Shown piece after piece: positions 1 to 7,459 of a stretch of 23,138 nt of DNA. Numbering within the stretch: position 1 is the stretch's first letter; every line of letters starts with the position of its first letter. Made by a program: the position numbers and the translations under genes. The stretch is from Aquiluna sp. GTDB lineage: Bacteria > Actinomycetota > Actinomycetes > Actinomycetales > Microbacteriaceae. The stretch covers positions 1 through 23,138 of the forward strand of contig JALQVB010000010.1 of assembly GCA_023260495.1 (NCBI GenBank). The letters run 5' to 3'. Below the pieces are notes generated by a model. That model ran no database searches. It had not been told where the DNA came from and was given only the letters and a program-made list of their open reading frames with translations.

Positions 1-613
1 GAAGCTGTCGCACTACTCGAAGCGCACCGTTGATGTTGAGTACCGCTTTGGCTTCCAGGGCAGCGAGTTTGGTGAGCTTGAGGGAATTGCGAACCGAACC
101 GATTACGACCTGAAGACACACAGCGAACACAGCGGGGTTGACCTCAGTTACTTTGACCCTGCAGAGGAAAAGCGCTGGACTCCATACGTAATTGAGCCAG
201 CGGCTGGACTGACGAGGTCCCTGATGGCCTTCCTCGTAGATGCCTATGCGGAGGACGAGGCGCCAAATGCCAAGGGTGGCGTCGACACACGCACTGTGCT
301 GAGGCTTGACTATCGCCTGGCTCCAGTAAAGGCGGCCGTATTGCCGCTTAGCCGCAACGAGCAGCTCAACCCAGTGGCGAAGGAGCTTGCCGCTACGCTG
401 CGCAAGCTGTGGAACGTTGACTACGACGACTCCGGGGCCATTGGGCGTCGCTATCGCCGCCAGGACGAGATCGGCACGCCGTTCTGCATCACCGTTGACT
501 TTGACACCCTGGACGACAATGCCGTCACCATTCGTGAGCGTGACTCGATGCAGCAGGAGCGCATCCCGCTAGAGAAGGTCGTCGGTTACATCGCGGAGAA
601 ATTGAGCCGGTAA
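1..613 (+). CDS. glyS: Glycyl-tRNA synthetase, C-terminal part (5' end outside window)
   Basis: Class II aminoacyl-tRNA synthetase of the single-chain dimeric type, which charges tRNA-Gly. The reading frame is open from base 2 to a TAA at 611-613, giving about 203 residues; the N-terminal catalytic portion lies outside the window. Visible are the end of the catalytic domain (the segment around VIEPAAGLTRSLMAFLVDAY, which carries class II motif 3-like features) and then the C-terminal anticodon-binding domain (HGTP_anticodon type: LAPVKAAVLPLSR near its start, GTPFCITVDFDTLDDNAVTIRERDS in the middle, ending in a helix EKVVGYIAEKLSR). The stop lies one base before the dusB start, so the two are probably co-transcribed. 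Assignment is by family recognition of these segments and is firm. Confidence 0.95.
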   Translation, partial: KLSHYSKRTVDVEYRFGFQGSEFGELEGIANRTDYDLKTHSEHSGVDLSYFDPAEEKRWTPYVIEPAAGLTRSLMAFLVDAYAEDEAPNAKGGVDTRTVLRLDYRLAPVKAAVLPLSRNEQLNPVAKELAATLRKLWNVDYDDSGAIGRRYRRQDEIGTPFCITVDFDTLDDNAVTIRERDSMQQERIPLEKVVGYIAEKLSR

Positions 614-614
614 C

Positions 615-1766
615 TTGGCGCTGCAATACGGCAAGCACACCATCGAGGTTCCAGTTGTGCTGGCACCGATGGCAGGCATAACCAACACGGCATTTCGCAG
701 GCTTTGCCGCGAACATGGTGGCGGGTTGTTTGTCTCCGAAATGATTACATCGCGAGCCCTAGTTGAGCGCACGCCGGAATCAATGCGGCTAATAAAACAC
801 CACCCGAGCGAACAGCTTCGTTCTATTCAGCTCTACGGTGTCGACCCCAAGACCATTGCGAATGCGGTTACCATGCTGGTCTCCGAGGATCGCGCTGACC
901 ACATAGACCTGAATTTTGGTTGTCCAGTGCCGAAGGTGACGCGCAAGGGTGGGGGAGCGGCACTGCCCTGGAAGGCGGAGCTGTTCTCAGCCATAGTCCA
1001 GTCAGCAGTTCGAGCTGCCGGCGAAGTTCCCGTCACGGTAAAAATGCGCAAGGGGATTGATTCCGATCACCTGACCTACATCGATGCCGGCAAGGCCGCT
1101 CGCGATGCAGGTGTTGCGGCGGTTGCCCTTCACGGGAGAACCGCTGAGGAGTATTACTCCGGCCAGGCCGACTGGGATGCAATTGCGAGATTGCGGGAGG
1201 CATTGCCGGATGTCCAAGTCTTGGGCAACGGAGACATCTGGACAGGCGCCGATGCCGTTCGCATGATGAAGCAAACCGGGGTTGACGGGGTGGTCGTTGG
1301 CCGGGGCTGCCTCGGGCGCCCTTGGCTTTTTGGCGATCTTGAAAGATCAATCATGAGCTACCTGTCTGGCTCCGATGCGCCAGTAGAGACGGCGATGCCA
1401 AGCTTGGGCGAGGTTGCGGATGCCTTCTACCGTCATGCCGAACTGCTCACTGAATTCTTCGAGGATGAAGGCAGGGCCTGCCGCGACATTCGGAAGCACG
1501 TTGCTTGGTATTTCAAGGGATATCCGGTTGGTGGCGAGTTCCGGGCCGCACTTGCACTGGCCAACAATCTTGAAGAGATTGCCCGGTTGCTGGCCACCGT
1601 GGATCGCACGGTGGGTTATCCGGCAGAAGACGTTGAAGGACCCCGGGGTCGCATGGGCGGTGTTAAGAGCTGCTCACTTCCAGAAAACTGGCTCGATAGC
1701 CGCGAGCTTAGTGATGTTCACCGGTCGCAGCTAGAGTTGGCTGAGTTGTCGGTCTCAGGAGGATGA
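615..1766 (+). CDS. dusB: tRNA-dihydrouridine synthase (DusB family)
   Basis: FMN-dependent enzyme that reduces uridine to dihydrouridine in the tRNA D-loop, using NADPH, in the cytoplasm. The 383-residue protein shows the N-terminal barrel signature LAPMAGITNTAFRRLC (residues 16-31), the catalytic cysteine C103 in DLNFGCPVPKV, the lysine region VTVKMRKG, LHGRTAEEYYSG, and the FMN phosphate-binding stretch NGDIWTGADAV followed by GVDGVVVGRG. A C-terminal helical domain follows from about residue 270. Length fits the family. The start is a TTG one base after the glyS stop; the N-terminus it gives matches family members, but no strong Shine-Dalgarno is visible, so coupling to glyS translation is likely. 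The 3' end overlaps dgt. Confidence 0.95.
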   Translation: MALQYGKHTIEVPVVLAPMAGITNTAFRRLCREHGGGLFVSEMITSRALVERTPESMRLIKHHPSEQLRSIQLYGVDPKTIANAVTMLVSEDRADHIDLNFGCPVPKVTRKGGGAALPWKAELFSAIVQSAVRAAGEVPVTVKMRKGIDSDHLTYIDAGKAARDAGVAAVALHGRTAEEYYSGQADWDAIARLREALPDVQVLGNGDIWTGADAVRMMKQTGVDGVVVGRGCLGRPWLFGDLERSIMSYLSGSDAPVETAMPSLGEVADAFYRHAELLTEFFEDEGRACRDIRKHVAWYFKGYPVGGEFRAALALANNLEEIARLLATVDRTVGYPAEDVEGPRGRMGGVKSCSLPENWLDSRELSDVHRSQLELAELSVSGG

Positions 1767-3019
1767 TGCAACAGCAAACTGAGGCTGGCTATAAGGACCA
1801 GGACCGAGAACGTTTTGTCTCGCAGCCAAAGTCTTCCATGGTGCGGCGCGGCGAGTTCGCCCGTGATCGAGCGAGAGTCCTGCACTCCGCTGCCTTTCGC
1901 AGGCTAAGTTCGAAGACCCAGGTGCTCTCACCAACGTCTGGGGCCTTCGCCCGCACCAGACTCACTCACTCGCTGGAAGTAGCTCAGGTGGGCCGCGAAT
2001 TGGCGAACGCCCTAGGTGTTGATCCCGATCTGGTTGATATGGCTTGCCTTGCTCACGACCTTGGGCACCCACCATTTGGTCATAACGGTGAGAGTGCGCT
2101 TAATCTCTGGGCTGCCGACATTGGTGGCTTTGAGGGCAATGCTCAGACTTTTCGCATCCTGACTCGGTTGGAAACCAAGATTTACGACGATGCAGGAGTG
2201 TCGCGCGGCCTAAATCTGACCCGCGCCTCTTTGGACGCGGCCACGAAGTATCCGTGGCAGCTGCATGAGGCAGCCGAATATGGCAACCAAATCAAGTTCG
2301 GTGTCTATGGCGACGATTTGGACGTATTCTTCTGGATGCGAGAGACCGCGCCACCTGGCGCCAAGTGCGTCGAGGCGCAGATCATGGATTTCGCAGACGA
2401 TGTCGCCTACTCGGTGCACGACTTTGAGGATGCGGTAGTCGAGGGGTTCATTGATCCCGCAGTAATTTCGGATCCCCAGGCCAGCTCGCAACTAATCGAG
2501 GAAATTGGCAAATGGTCGGGTGGGATGCTAGCCAAGATCCAGCTCGAGGAGGCCTTTGAGCTGCTCAAGCGCTCTGAGTATTGGCTCACTGATTTTGATG
2601 GCTCACCCAGGCATCTGGCCCAGCTCAAGAACCTAACCAGCGACTTGATTGGCAGTTTCGTCTCGCGCACGACAGAGTCAATTCTGGAAAACGCGAGCAA
2701 GTCCTCGCTAACCAGATACCGTGCGGGTGTGATTATTCCGTCGAAGGTGCGCAGCGAAATCGCAGTATTGAAGGGGCTAGTGGCTGCGGCTGTCATGACC
2801 ACGAGCGACCGCCAGCCCTATTACGAGAGGCAGCGCGAGTTGCTGATCGAGCTAGCCGATTCACTCCTTGCCTCGAATGGTGGCGAGCTCGATGCGGTGT
2901 CAGCCGAAGCTTGGCGACGGGCTCAGGGTGATGCCGAGCGTAAGAGGGTGATTGTTGACCAGGTTGCATCCCTGACCGATCCCATTGCAATAGAACTCCA
3001 TCAGAGACTACGACCGTAG
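1766..3019 (+). CDS. dgt: Deoxyguanosinetriphosphate triphosphohydrolase-like protein (HD domain)
   Basis: HD-superfamily dNTP triphosphohydrolase that splits dNTPs into deoxynucleoside and triphosphate, so it helps control dNTP pools. Counted from the upstream ATG at 1763, the protein has 418 residues, with the metal-binding set H69 (TRLTHSLEVAQ), H98-D99 (CLAHDLGHPPFGHNGE) and the later aspartates in MDFADDVAYSVHD (209-213). Two ATG codons stand in tandem (1763 and 1766). The Shine-Dalgarno AGGAGG at 1757-1762 abuts the first with no spacer and leaves three bases before the second, so I chose 1766; 1763 would give a classic ATGA overlap with the dusB stop. In actinobacteria this gene commonly sits directly before dnaG, as here. 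Substrate preference cannot be read from the sequence. Confidence 0.93.
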   Translation: MQQQTEAGYKDQDRERFVSQPKSSMVRRGEFARDRARVLHSAAFRRLSSKTQVLSPTSGAFARTRLTHSLEVAQVGRELANALGVDPDLVDMACLAHDLGHPPFGHNGESALNLWAADIGGFEGNAQTFRILTRLETKIYDDAGVSRGLNLTRASLDAATKYPWQLHEAAEYGNQIKFGVYGDDLDVFFWMRETAPPGAKCVEAQIMDFADDVAYSVHDFEDAVVEGFIDPAVISDPQASSQLIEEIGKWSGGMLAKIQLEEAFELLKRSEYWLTDFDGSPRHLAQLKNLTSDLIGSFVSRTTESILENASKSSLTRYRAGVIIPSKVRSEIAVLKGLVAAAVMTTSDRQPYYERQRELLIELADSLLASNGGELDAVSAEAWRRAQGDAERKRVIVDQVASLTDPIAIELHQRLRP

Positions 3020-3028
3020 GATTTCTCC

Positions 3029-4852
3029 ATGGCACGGGTGCGACAAAGCGACATTGAGGAACTCAAAGACCGGGCGGATATCGTTGAGGTCATTGGCTCC
3101 TACATTGCGCTGAAGCCAGCAAGCTCGGGTTCCTTCAAAGGGCTCTGTCCATTCCACGGCGAGAAGACTCCAAGCTTCAACGTCCGCGCCAACCCGGCCT
3201 TCTATCACTGCTTTGGCTGTGGAGTAGGCGGCGATGTCTATAAATTTCTGCAGGAGATCGAAAGCATCAGTTTCGCCGACGCCGTAGAGCGCCTGGCTGA
3301 GAAAACGGGTTTCCAGCTCACCTACGAAGAGTCGGGTGCAGGGGAGGAGAAGTCGAATCGCTCCAGGTTGCTAAATATCAACCAGGAAGCAGCCAGTTTC
3401 TACTCGGCTCAACTGGCGTCAGAGGAGGGTGCCGCGGCAAGAGATTTTTTGGTCGGCCGAGGATTCAATGCTGAAAGTGCACGTCAATTCGGCATCGGCT
3501 ATGCGCCTAAAGGCTGGCAAAATCTCATCGAGCACCTGCGGGGCAAGGGCTACACGTTGGATGAGCTCGTCCTAGTTGGGCTTGCAATGCCTAGCGATAA
3601 GGGTGGTTACGACCGCTTCAGGGGAAGAGTTCTGTGGCCAATCCGGGATGCCAACTCGCAGGTCTTGGGTTTTGGAGCTCGAAAGCTCTACGACGATGAC
3701 GAGGGGCCTAAGTACCTGAATACACCGGAGACCCCGGTTTACCACAAAGCAAGCGTCCTCTACGGTCTAGATCTGGCGAGGAAAGCAATAGCCAAGAATC
3801 GGCAGGTGGTTGTAGTTGAGGGATACACCGACGTCATGGCATGCCATTTAGCCGGAGAAATGACTGCCGTGGCAACTTGTGGCACGGCATTCGGCGAAGA
3901 GCACATCAAGATCATCAATCGCCTGCTGGGACAGTCTTCCGATCCAGCTGAGGTGATATTTACCTTCGATCCCGATGCGGCAGGACAAAAGGCAGCACTT
4001 CGGGTCTATGGCGATAGTTCTAAGTTCAACGCATTGACCTTCGTGGCTGCCGGTCCCGACGGCCTTGATCCAGCTGACCTCAGGCAGCAGCGAGGCGATG
4101 CCGCTATTTCGACGATGTTGGAACAAAAAAAGCCGCTTTTTGAATTCGTCATCCGGCATCGAATTTCTCAGTTCAGCCTGCAAGATTTGGACAGTCGAGT
4201 AGCTGCGGCTAGGGCCGCCGCTCCGGTGGTTGCAGAAATTCAAGACCCCGCCTTGCGCTCTGGCTACATCCGTCAGCTCGCTGAGTGGGTTTCCCTGGAG
4301 GTGAGCGAGGTGAGCGCCTTGGTGGGTGGCAGTCGAACCAGCCAGGTTGTGGAGCGGGTCGCCCAAATGCGCACCTCTCCGGCGCCAGATCCGGTAATTT
4401 CCGCACCTGCCATGACACGCCTAGAACGCGAAACCATGCAGGTTTTTCTGCAGCAACCTGCCGCATTCACAGTTGAGCAACTCAGAAGGATCTATGCCTC
4501 TGGGCTACTAAATGCTCAGCTTCGCAGGTTGATGGCGATAGCGCTTGAAGCTCCAGATGCCATGGCAGAGCCTGGCTTCGCAAATTTCCTAGTGTCTCAA
4601 TCGGATGCCGAGCTGCAGGGTGTTATACGCGAGCTGGCGCTAGCCGAACTACCGGTTACCTCGGCTGCCGATTTGCAGCGCTACAGCGCCGGCATCGTGA
4701 ACGCGGCCATGCTGCAAACTTTGGCGCGTGAGAAAGCCGATCTGCTGGCAGCGCTGAAGCGTATCGATCCGGTGGCCAATGAGGCTGAAGTGCTTGCTGT
4801 TCAGCGGCAGCTGGTGGAATTGGAGAATGAACGAAGATTACTGATGCGATAG
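3029..4852 (+). CDS. dnaG: DNA primase
   Basis: Synthesises the RNA primers for chromosome replication at the fork, recruited by the replicative helicase. In the 607 residues I see the CHC2 zinc-binding domain (C40, H43, C61, C64), the primase core with the RNA-polymerase-like segment around FRGRVLWPIRDANSQVLGFG (197-216), and the TOPRIM domain with E264 in VVVEGYTDVM and the metal-binding aspartates of FTFDPDAAG (D314, D316). The C-terminal helical domain (about 430-607), which in the family contacts DnaB, is more divergent and ends in long helices. The start ATG has an AGGA about seven bases upstream, overlapping the dgt stop. Only nine bases separate it from dgt, so they are likely one operon. 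Confidence 0.97.
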   Translation: MARVRQSDIEELKDRADIVEVIGSYIALKPASSGSFKGLCPFHGEKTPSFNVRANPAFYHCFGCGVGGDVYKFLQEIESISFADAVERLAEKTGFQLTYEESGAGEEKSNRSRLLNINQEAASFYSAQLASEEGAAARDFLVGRGFNAESARQFGIGYAPKGWQNLIEHLRGKGYTLDELVLVGLAMPSDKGGYDRFRGRVLWPIRDANSQVLGFGARKLYDDDEGPKYLNTPETPVYHKASVLYGLDLARKAIAKNRQVVVVEGYTDVMACHLAGEMTAVATCGTAFGEEHIKIINRLLGQSSDPAEVIFTFDPDAAGQKAALRVYGDSSKFNALTFVAAGPDGLDPADLRQQRGDAAISTMLEQKKPLFEFVIRHRISQFSLQDLDSRVAAARAAAPVVAEIQDPALRSGYIRQLAEWVSLEVSEVSALVGGSRTSQVVERVAQMRTSPAPDPVISAPAMTRLERETMQVFLQQPAAFTVEQLRRIYASGLLNAQLRRLMAIALEAPDAMAEPGFANFLVSQSDAELQGVIRELALAELPVTSAADLQRYSAGIVNAAMLQTLAREKADLLAALKRIDPVANEAEVLAVQRQLVELENERRLLMR

Positions 4853-4864
4853 CGAGTTTTCTGC

Positions 4865-4870
4865 TATTGT
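4865..4870 (+). promoter_or_regulatory. Possible -10 box upstream of tRNA-Asn
   Basis: TATTGT matches four of six bases of the TATAAT consensus and lies 23 bases before the mature tRNA-Asn 5' end, just after the dnaG stop. No convincing -35 hexamer is visible at the standard spacing, so this is only a candidate. Confidence 0.25.
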
Positions 4871-4893
4871 TTACAGGCACCCGCAAGGGTCAT

Positions 4894-4969
4894 TCCTCGG
4901 TAGCTCAATTGGCAGAGCATTCGGCTGTTAACCGGAGGGTTCTTGGTTCGAGTCCAAGCCGGGGAGCCA
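4894..4969 (+). tRNA. tRNA-Asn (anticodon GUU), CCA encoded
   Basis: A full cloverleaf can be folded by hand. The seven-base acceptor stem TCCTCGG/CCGGGGA has one U-G pair. The D-arm starts TAGCTCAATTGGCAGAGC. The anticodon loop is CTGTTAA, giving anticodon GTT, and the T-arm is CTTGG-TTCGAGT-CCAAG. The discriminator is G and the 3' CCA is encoded in the DNA (4967-4969). Six T residues follow at once. The tRNA lies between dnaG and azlC. Confidence 0.97.
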
Positions 4970-4985
4970 TTTTTTAGAGGTGGAT

Positions 4986-5630
4986 ATGAGGCGTCAGGTT
5001 CTCTCCACGTCAATCTCAGTTGGGATCGCGACTGGCCTTTACGGCATTTCCTTTGGTGCAATTGGCGTTGTAGCGGGGCTTGATGTGCCCACTGTGATGG
5101 TGCTCAGCCTGCTGATGTTCTCCGGGGCGTCGCAGTTTGCCTTTGTTGGGGTTGTTGCTGCTGGAGGGGCGCCGCTAGCGGCCATCACCAGTGCTTGGCT
5201 GATGGGTATAAGAAATTCTTTCTACGCGATTCGTCTCACGTCCGTCTTTGGGCCCTTGGGGATGATCAAACTGCTGAGCGCCCAGCTGACCATAGACGAG
5301 AGCAACGCTGTTAGCGCGGCTCAGCAGACCAAGGAGGCCCAGAAGCTAGGATTCTGGGCCACCGGAATCGCTGTCTTCATTTTCTGGAATCTTGCCACCC
5401 TGCTTGGCGCATTGGCTGGGAATCTGATGGGGTCGGTTGAGCAGTGGGGTCTCGATGCCGCCGCCGCCGTTGCGTTCCTTGGTCTGCTCTGGCCCAGGCT
5501 GCGCCAGCAGCTAGCGTTGGCCCTCGCCGGGTTTGGCGTAGCGCTTGTTAGCTATCCATTCTTGCCCGCCGGCATCCCTATCCTGCTGGCTGCCGCTGTC
5601 GCCTTGATTCCGTGGAGGTCCAAGGCATGA
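4986..5630 (+). CDS. azlC: AzlC family branched-chain amino acid exporter, large subunit
   Basis: Integral membrane protein that with AzlD forms a two-component exporter of branched-chain amino acids or related compounds (the BrnFE/AzlCD family). The product of about 214 residues is strongly hydrophobic, with several predicted membrane spans, and carries the family segment MFSGASQFAFVGV near residue 45 followed by a short RNSFYAIRL motif. I chose ATG 4986 because AGAGG at 4976-4980 sits five bases upstream. A GTG at 4980 in the same frame would leave no room for a ribosome site after the tRNA. The stop TGA overlaps the azlD ATG. The true substrate is inferred from the family only. Confidence 0.9.
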   Translation: MRRQVLSTSISVGIATGLYGISFGAIGVVAGLDVPTVMVLSLLMFSGASQFAFVGVVAAGGAPLAAITSAWLMGIRNSFYAIRLTSVFGPLGMIKLLSAQLTIDESNAVSAAQQTKEAQKLGFWATGIAVFIFWNLATLLGALAGNLMGSVEQWGLDAAAAVAFLGLLWPRLRQQLALALAGFGVALVSYPFLPAGIPILLAAAVALIPWRSKA

Positions 5631-5926
5631 TTTGGACCGCCATAATCGCTTCGATCGCTGTATACAGCTGGAAGATTCTCGGCTACCTGGTGCCAGAGCG
5701 ATTCATAACTCCAGCGTTCAGGGCTTTTGCCGACCGGGTCACAGTGGCACTGCTCGCAGCCCTGGTTGGAATTCAGGGCTTCACGCTGGCTGGTTCTGTT
5801 GTGTTGGACGTTAGAGTGGCGGCGCTTGGGGTAGGAGCGTTGATGTTGTGGTTGCGCGCTCCATACGTCCTCGTTGTCCTGGTTGGAGCGCTAGTGGCAG
5901 CGGGCCTTCGGCTTCTAGGGTTCTAG
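5627..5926 (+). CDS. azlD: AzlD family branched-chain amino acid exporter, small subunit
   Basis: Small hydrophobic partner of AzlC; 99 residues with about three to four membrane spans, starting MIWTAIIASIAVYSWKILGY, typical of the AzlD family. The start ATG 5627 overlaps the azlC stop (ATGA) and has a clear Shine-Dalgarno GGAGG at 5614-5618, eight bases away. A GTG at 5612 in the same frame is open but would bury that site. The gene ends inside a tandem TTCTAGGG repeat, and its TAG stop interlocks with the stop of the convergent def gene. Confidence 0.88.
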   Translation: MIWTAIIASIAVYSWKILGYLVPERFITPAFRAFADRVTVALLAALVGIQGFTLAGSVVLDVRVAALGVGALMLWLRAPYVLVVLVGALVAAGLRLLGF

Positions 5927-5936
5927 GGTTCTAGGT
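5913..5936. repeat. Three tandem copies of an 8-base unit at convergent gene ends
   Basis: TTCTAGGG occurs at 5913-5920 and 5921-5928, then TTCTAGGT at 5929-5936. Each copy holds the palindrome CTAG. The azlD stop TAG (5924-5926) and the def stop TAG (complement of 5923-5925) both use the CTAG of the middle copy. No hairpin followed by a T-run is present, so no intrinsic terminator is visible for either gene. Confidence 0.9.
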
Positions 5937-6486
5937 AGTCCTGGCCGGGCAGCCAGGCAAGCCCCGGAGTGCCCCAGCCGAGCTCCTGGATTACCTCGTG
6001 TACCTCGGAGGCATAGGGCTCAATTAGTCGATCGACGTATAGGACACCTTGAAGGTGGTCGAACTCATGCTGAAAAATTCGCGCCATCCAGCCGGTGACC
6101 TCGAGGCTGTAGCTGTTTCCATCCAGGTCCAAAGCGGTTAGCTTGGCCCATTCGGCCCGCTTCAGCGGAAATCTTTCCCCTGGAACCGATAGGCAGCCTT
6201 CCACCTCAGTTTCCTCATCGGGAAGATCAGGTGAGATCTCGCCGATCTCGAGGCGAGGGTTAATGGCGACTCCGCGTAGCTGCTCACCTTGATACTCGTA
6301 GTCGTAGACAAATATGTTGAGTCCTAGTCCAATCTGCGGTGCTGCAAGACCAACCCCTGGAGCTTTGTCCATGGTCTCGTACATGTCCCGCACAATGGCC
6401 CTGATGGCATCGTCGATTTCGGCCACATCCTGCGCTGGGTTGTGCAGGACTGGATCTCCGGTAATGCAAATCGGTCTTATCGCCAT
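5923..6486 (-). CDS. def: Peptide deformylase
   Basis: Metal-dependent hydrolase that removes the N-formyl group from nascent proteins. At 187 residues it has all three family motifs: GVGLAAPQIG (residues 44-53), EGCLSVPG (96-103, metal ligand C98) and QHEFDHLQG (139-147, with H140, E141 and H144). Length is usual. The product starts MAIRPICITGDPVLHNPA, typical of the family. A GAGG lies about 12 bases upstream, farther than ideal. The gene is convergent with azlD (4-base overlap of the ends) and divergent from the transporter that follows. It does not sit beside fmt in this window. Confidence 0.96.
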   Translation of the reverse strand: MAIRPICITGDPVLHNPAQDVAEIDDAIRAIVRDMYETMDKAPGVGLAAPQIGLGLNIFVYDYEYQGEQLRGVAINPRLEIGEISPDLPDEETEVEGCLSVPGERFPLKRAEWAKLTALDLDGNSYSLEVTGWMARIFQHEFDHLQGVLYVDRLIEPYASEVHEVIQELGWGTPGLAWLPGQDYLEP

Positions 6487-6559
6487 CGTCTAAATCTACC
6501 TCGGATTCAGACTCGTGGTTTAGGCTTGTGAAGCTGCCTTGCAGACGGGAGATTTTTTC

Positions 6560-7459
6560 TTGCTGGCACCAGATTTTCTGAGATTGCTCGCCATTTTGTT
6601 GGCAATCGTAGGTGCAGTGTTTCTATCACTAGGAGCACAGTTCCAAAACGATGCCGTGACCAAGCATCACGCTCCCGATCAGCCACGAATCGGCTCGCTG
6701 CACATTCGGCAAATTGTTGACCTTCTGCGGCGACCGCGATGGCTTACGGGAACCAGCTTCCTGGTGTTAGCCATAGTGTTTCAGCTCGGTGCGTTGGCTC
6801 TTGCCCCGCTAATCGTTGTCCAGCCAATCGGTGCACTTGCGCTGATTTTGACTTCGGTCCTGAACGCCCGCATCTACAAGATCAAGCTCGACGGAAAGAC
6901 CATTGGTTCAATCGCGCTAACAATGCTCGGTGTAGGCGCCTTTGTGACAACTGCAGCCACTAGCGCGGTAAACACGGAGATGAGCGATCAAAAGTTGCTG
7001 CAGGTAGTTGGTGTGCTTCTTGTACTACTGACTTTCTTTGCACTGGCATTCACGCTTTCAAAGGGTCGCGTGGGGCCCCTCAATTATATTTTGGGCGCTG
7101 GGGTGCTCTACGGGTTCGTGGCATCACTGGCCAAGGTGGTTCTAGCCCGGCTTAGCCAGGGCGATTTTGACTTACTCACTTTGGTTGCAGGTCTCGCGCT
7201 CTTGGGTGCAACCTTCCTTGGTGGATGGTTTGTGCAAAATGCCTACGCCTCAGGCCCTCCAGATTTGGTAATCGCAGGCCTGACAGTCATTGATCCTGCA
7301 GTTGCGGTTGGCATTGCGATTGTCATTTTGGGCGAGGTGGAACAGGCTCAGCTTGAAGACATCGCAGGATTCGTCATCGCTGGTCTTATTGCACTCGCTG
7401 GGGTATTGCTGCTCTCTAGGGTGCACCCGCAGCTAACAACCGAGGTTACGGATGACTGA
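6560..7459 (+). CDS. DMT-superfamily / NIPA-like membrane transporter
   Basis: Polytopic membrane protein of about 299 residues with roughly nine hydrophobic segments and short loops. The first span reads LAIVGAVFLSLGAQFQNDAV, and QLGALALAPLIVVQPIGALALI in the first third is characteristic of the DMT/NIPA-like (Mg2+ transporter-like) actinobacterial family. An internal repeat is suggested by VIAGLTVIDPAVAVGIAIVILGE near the C-terminus. The likely start is TTG 6560, with GGGAG at 6547-6551 eight bases upstream; TTG 6539 would add seven residues without a clear ribosome site. Its last eight bases overlap the glycosyltransferase gene, so the two are translated from one message. Substrate is unknown; magnesium or a lipid-linked compound would be guesses. 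Confidence 0.8.
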   Translation: MLAPDFLRLLAILLAIVGAVFLSLGAQFQNDAVTKHHAPDQPRIGSLHIRQIVDLLRRPRWLTGTSFLVLAIVFQLGALALAPLIVVQPIGALALILTSVLNARIYKIKLDGKTIGSIALTMLGVGAFVTTAATSAVNTEMSDQKLLQVVGVLLVLLTFFALAFTLSKGRVGPLNYILGAGVLYGFVASLAKVVLARLSQGDFDLLTLVAGLALLGATFLGGWFVQNAYASGPPDLVIAGLTVIDPAVAVGIAIVILGEVEQAQLEDIAGFVIAGLIALAGVLLLSRVHPQLTTEVTDD

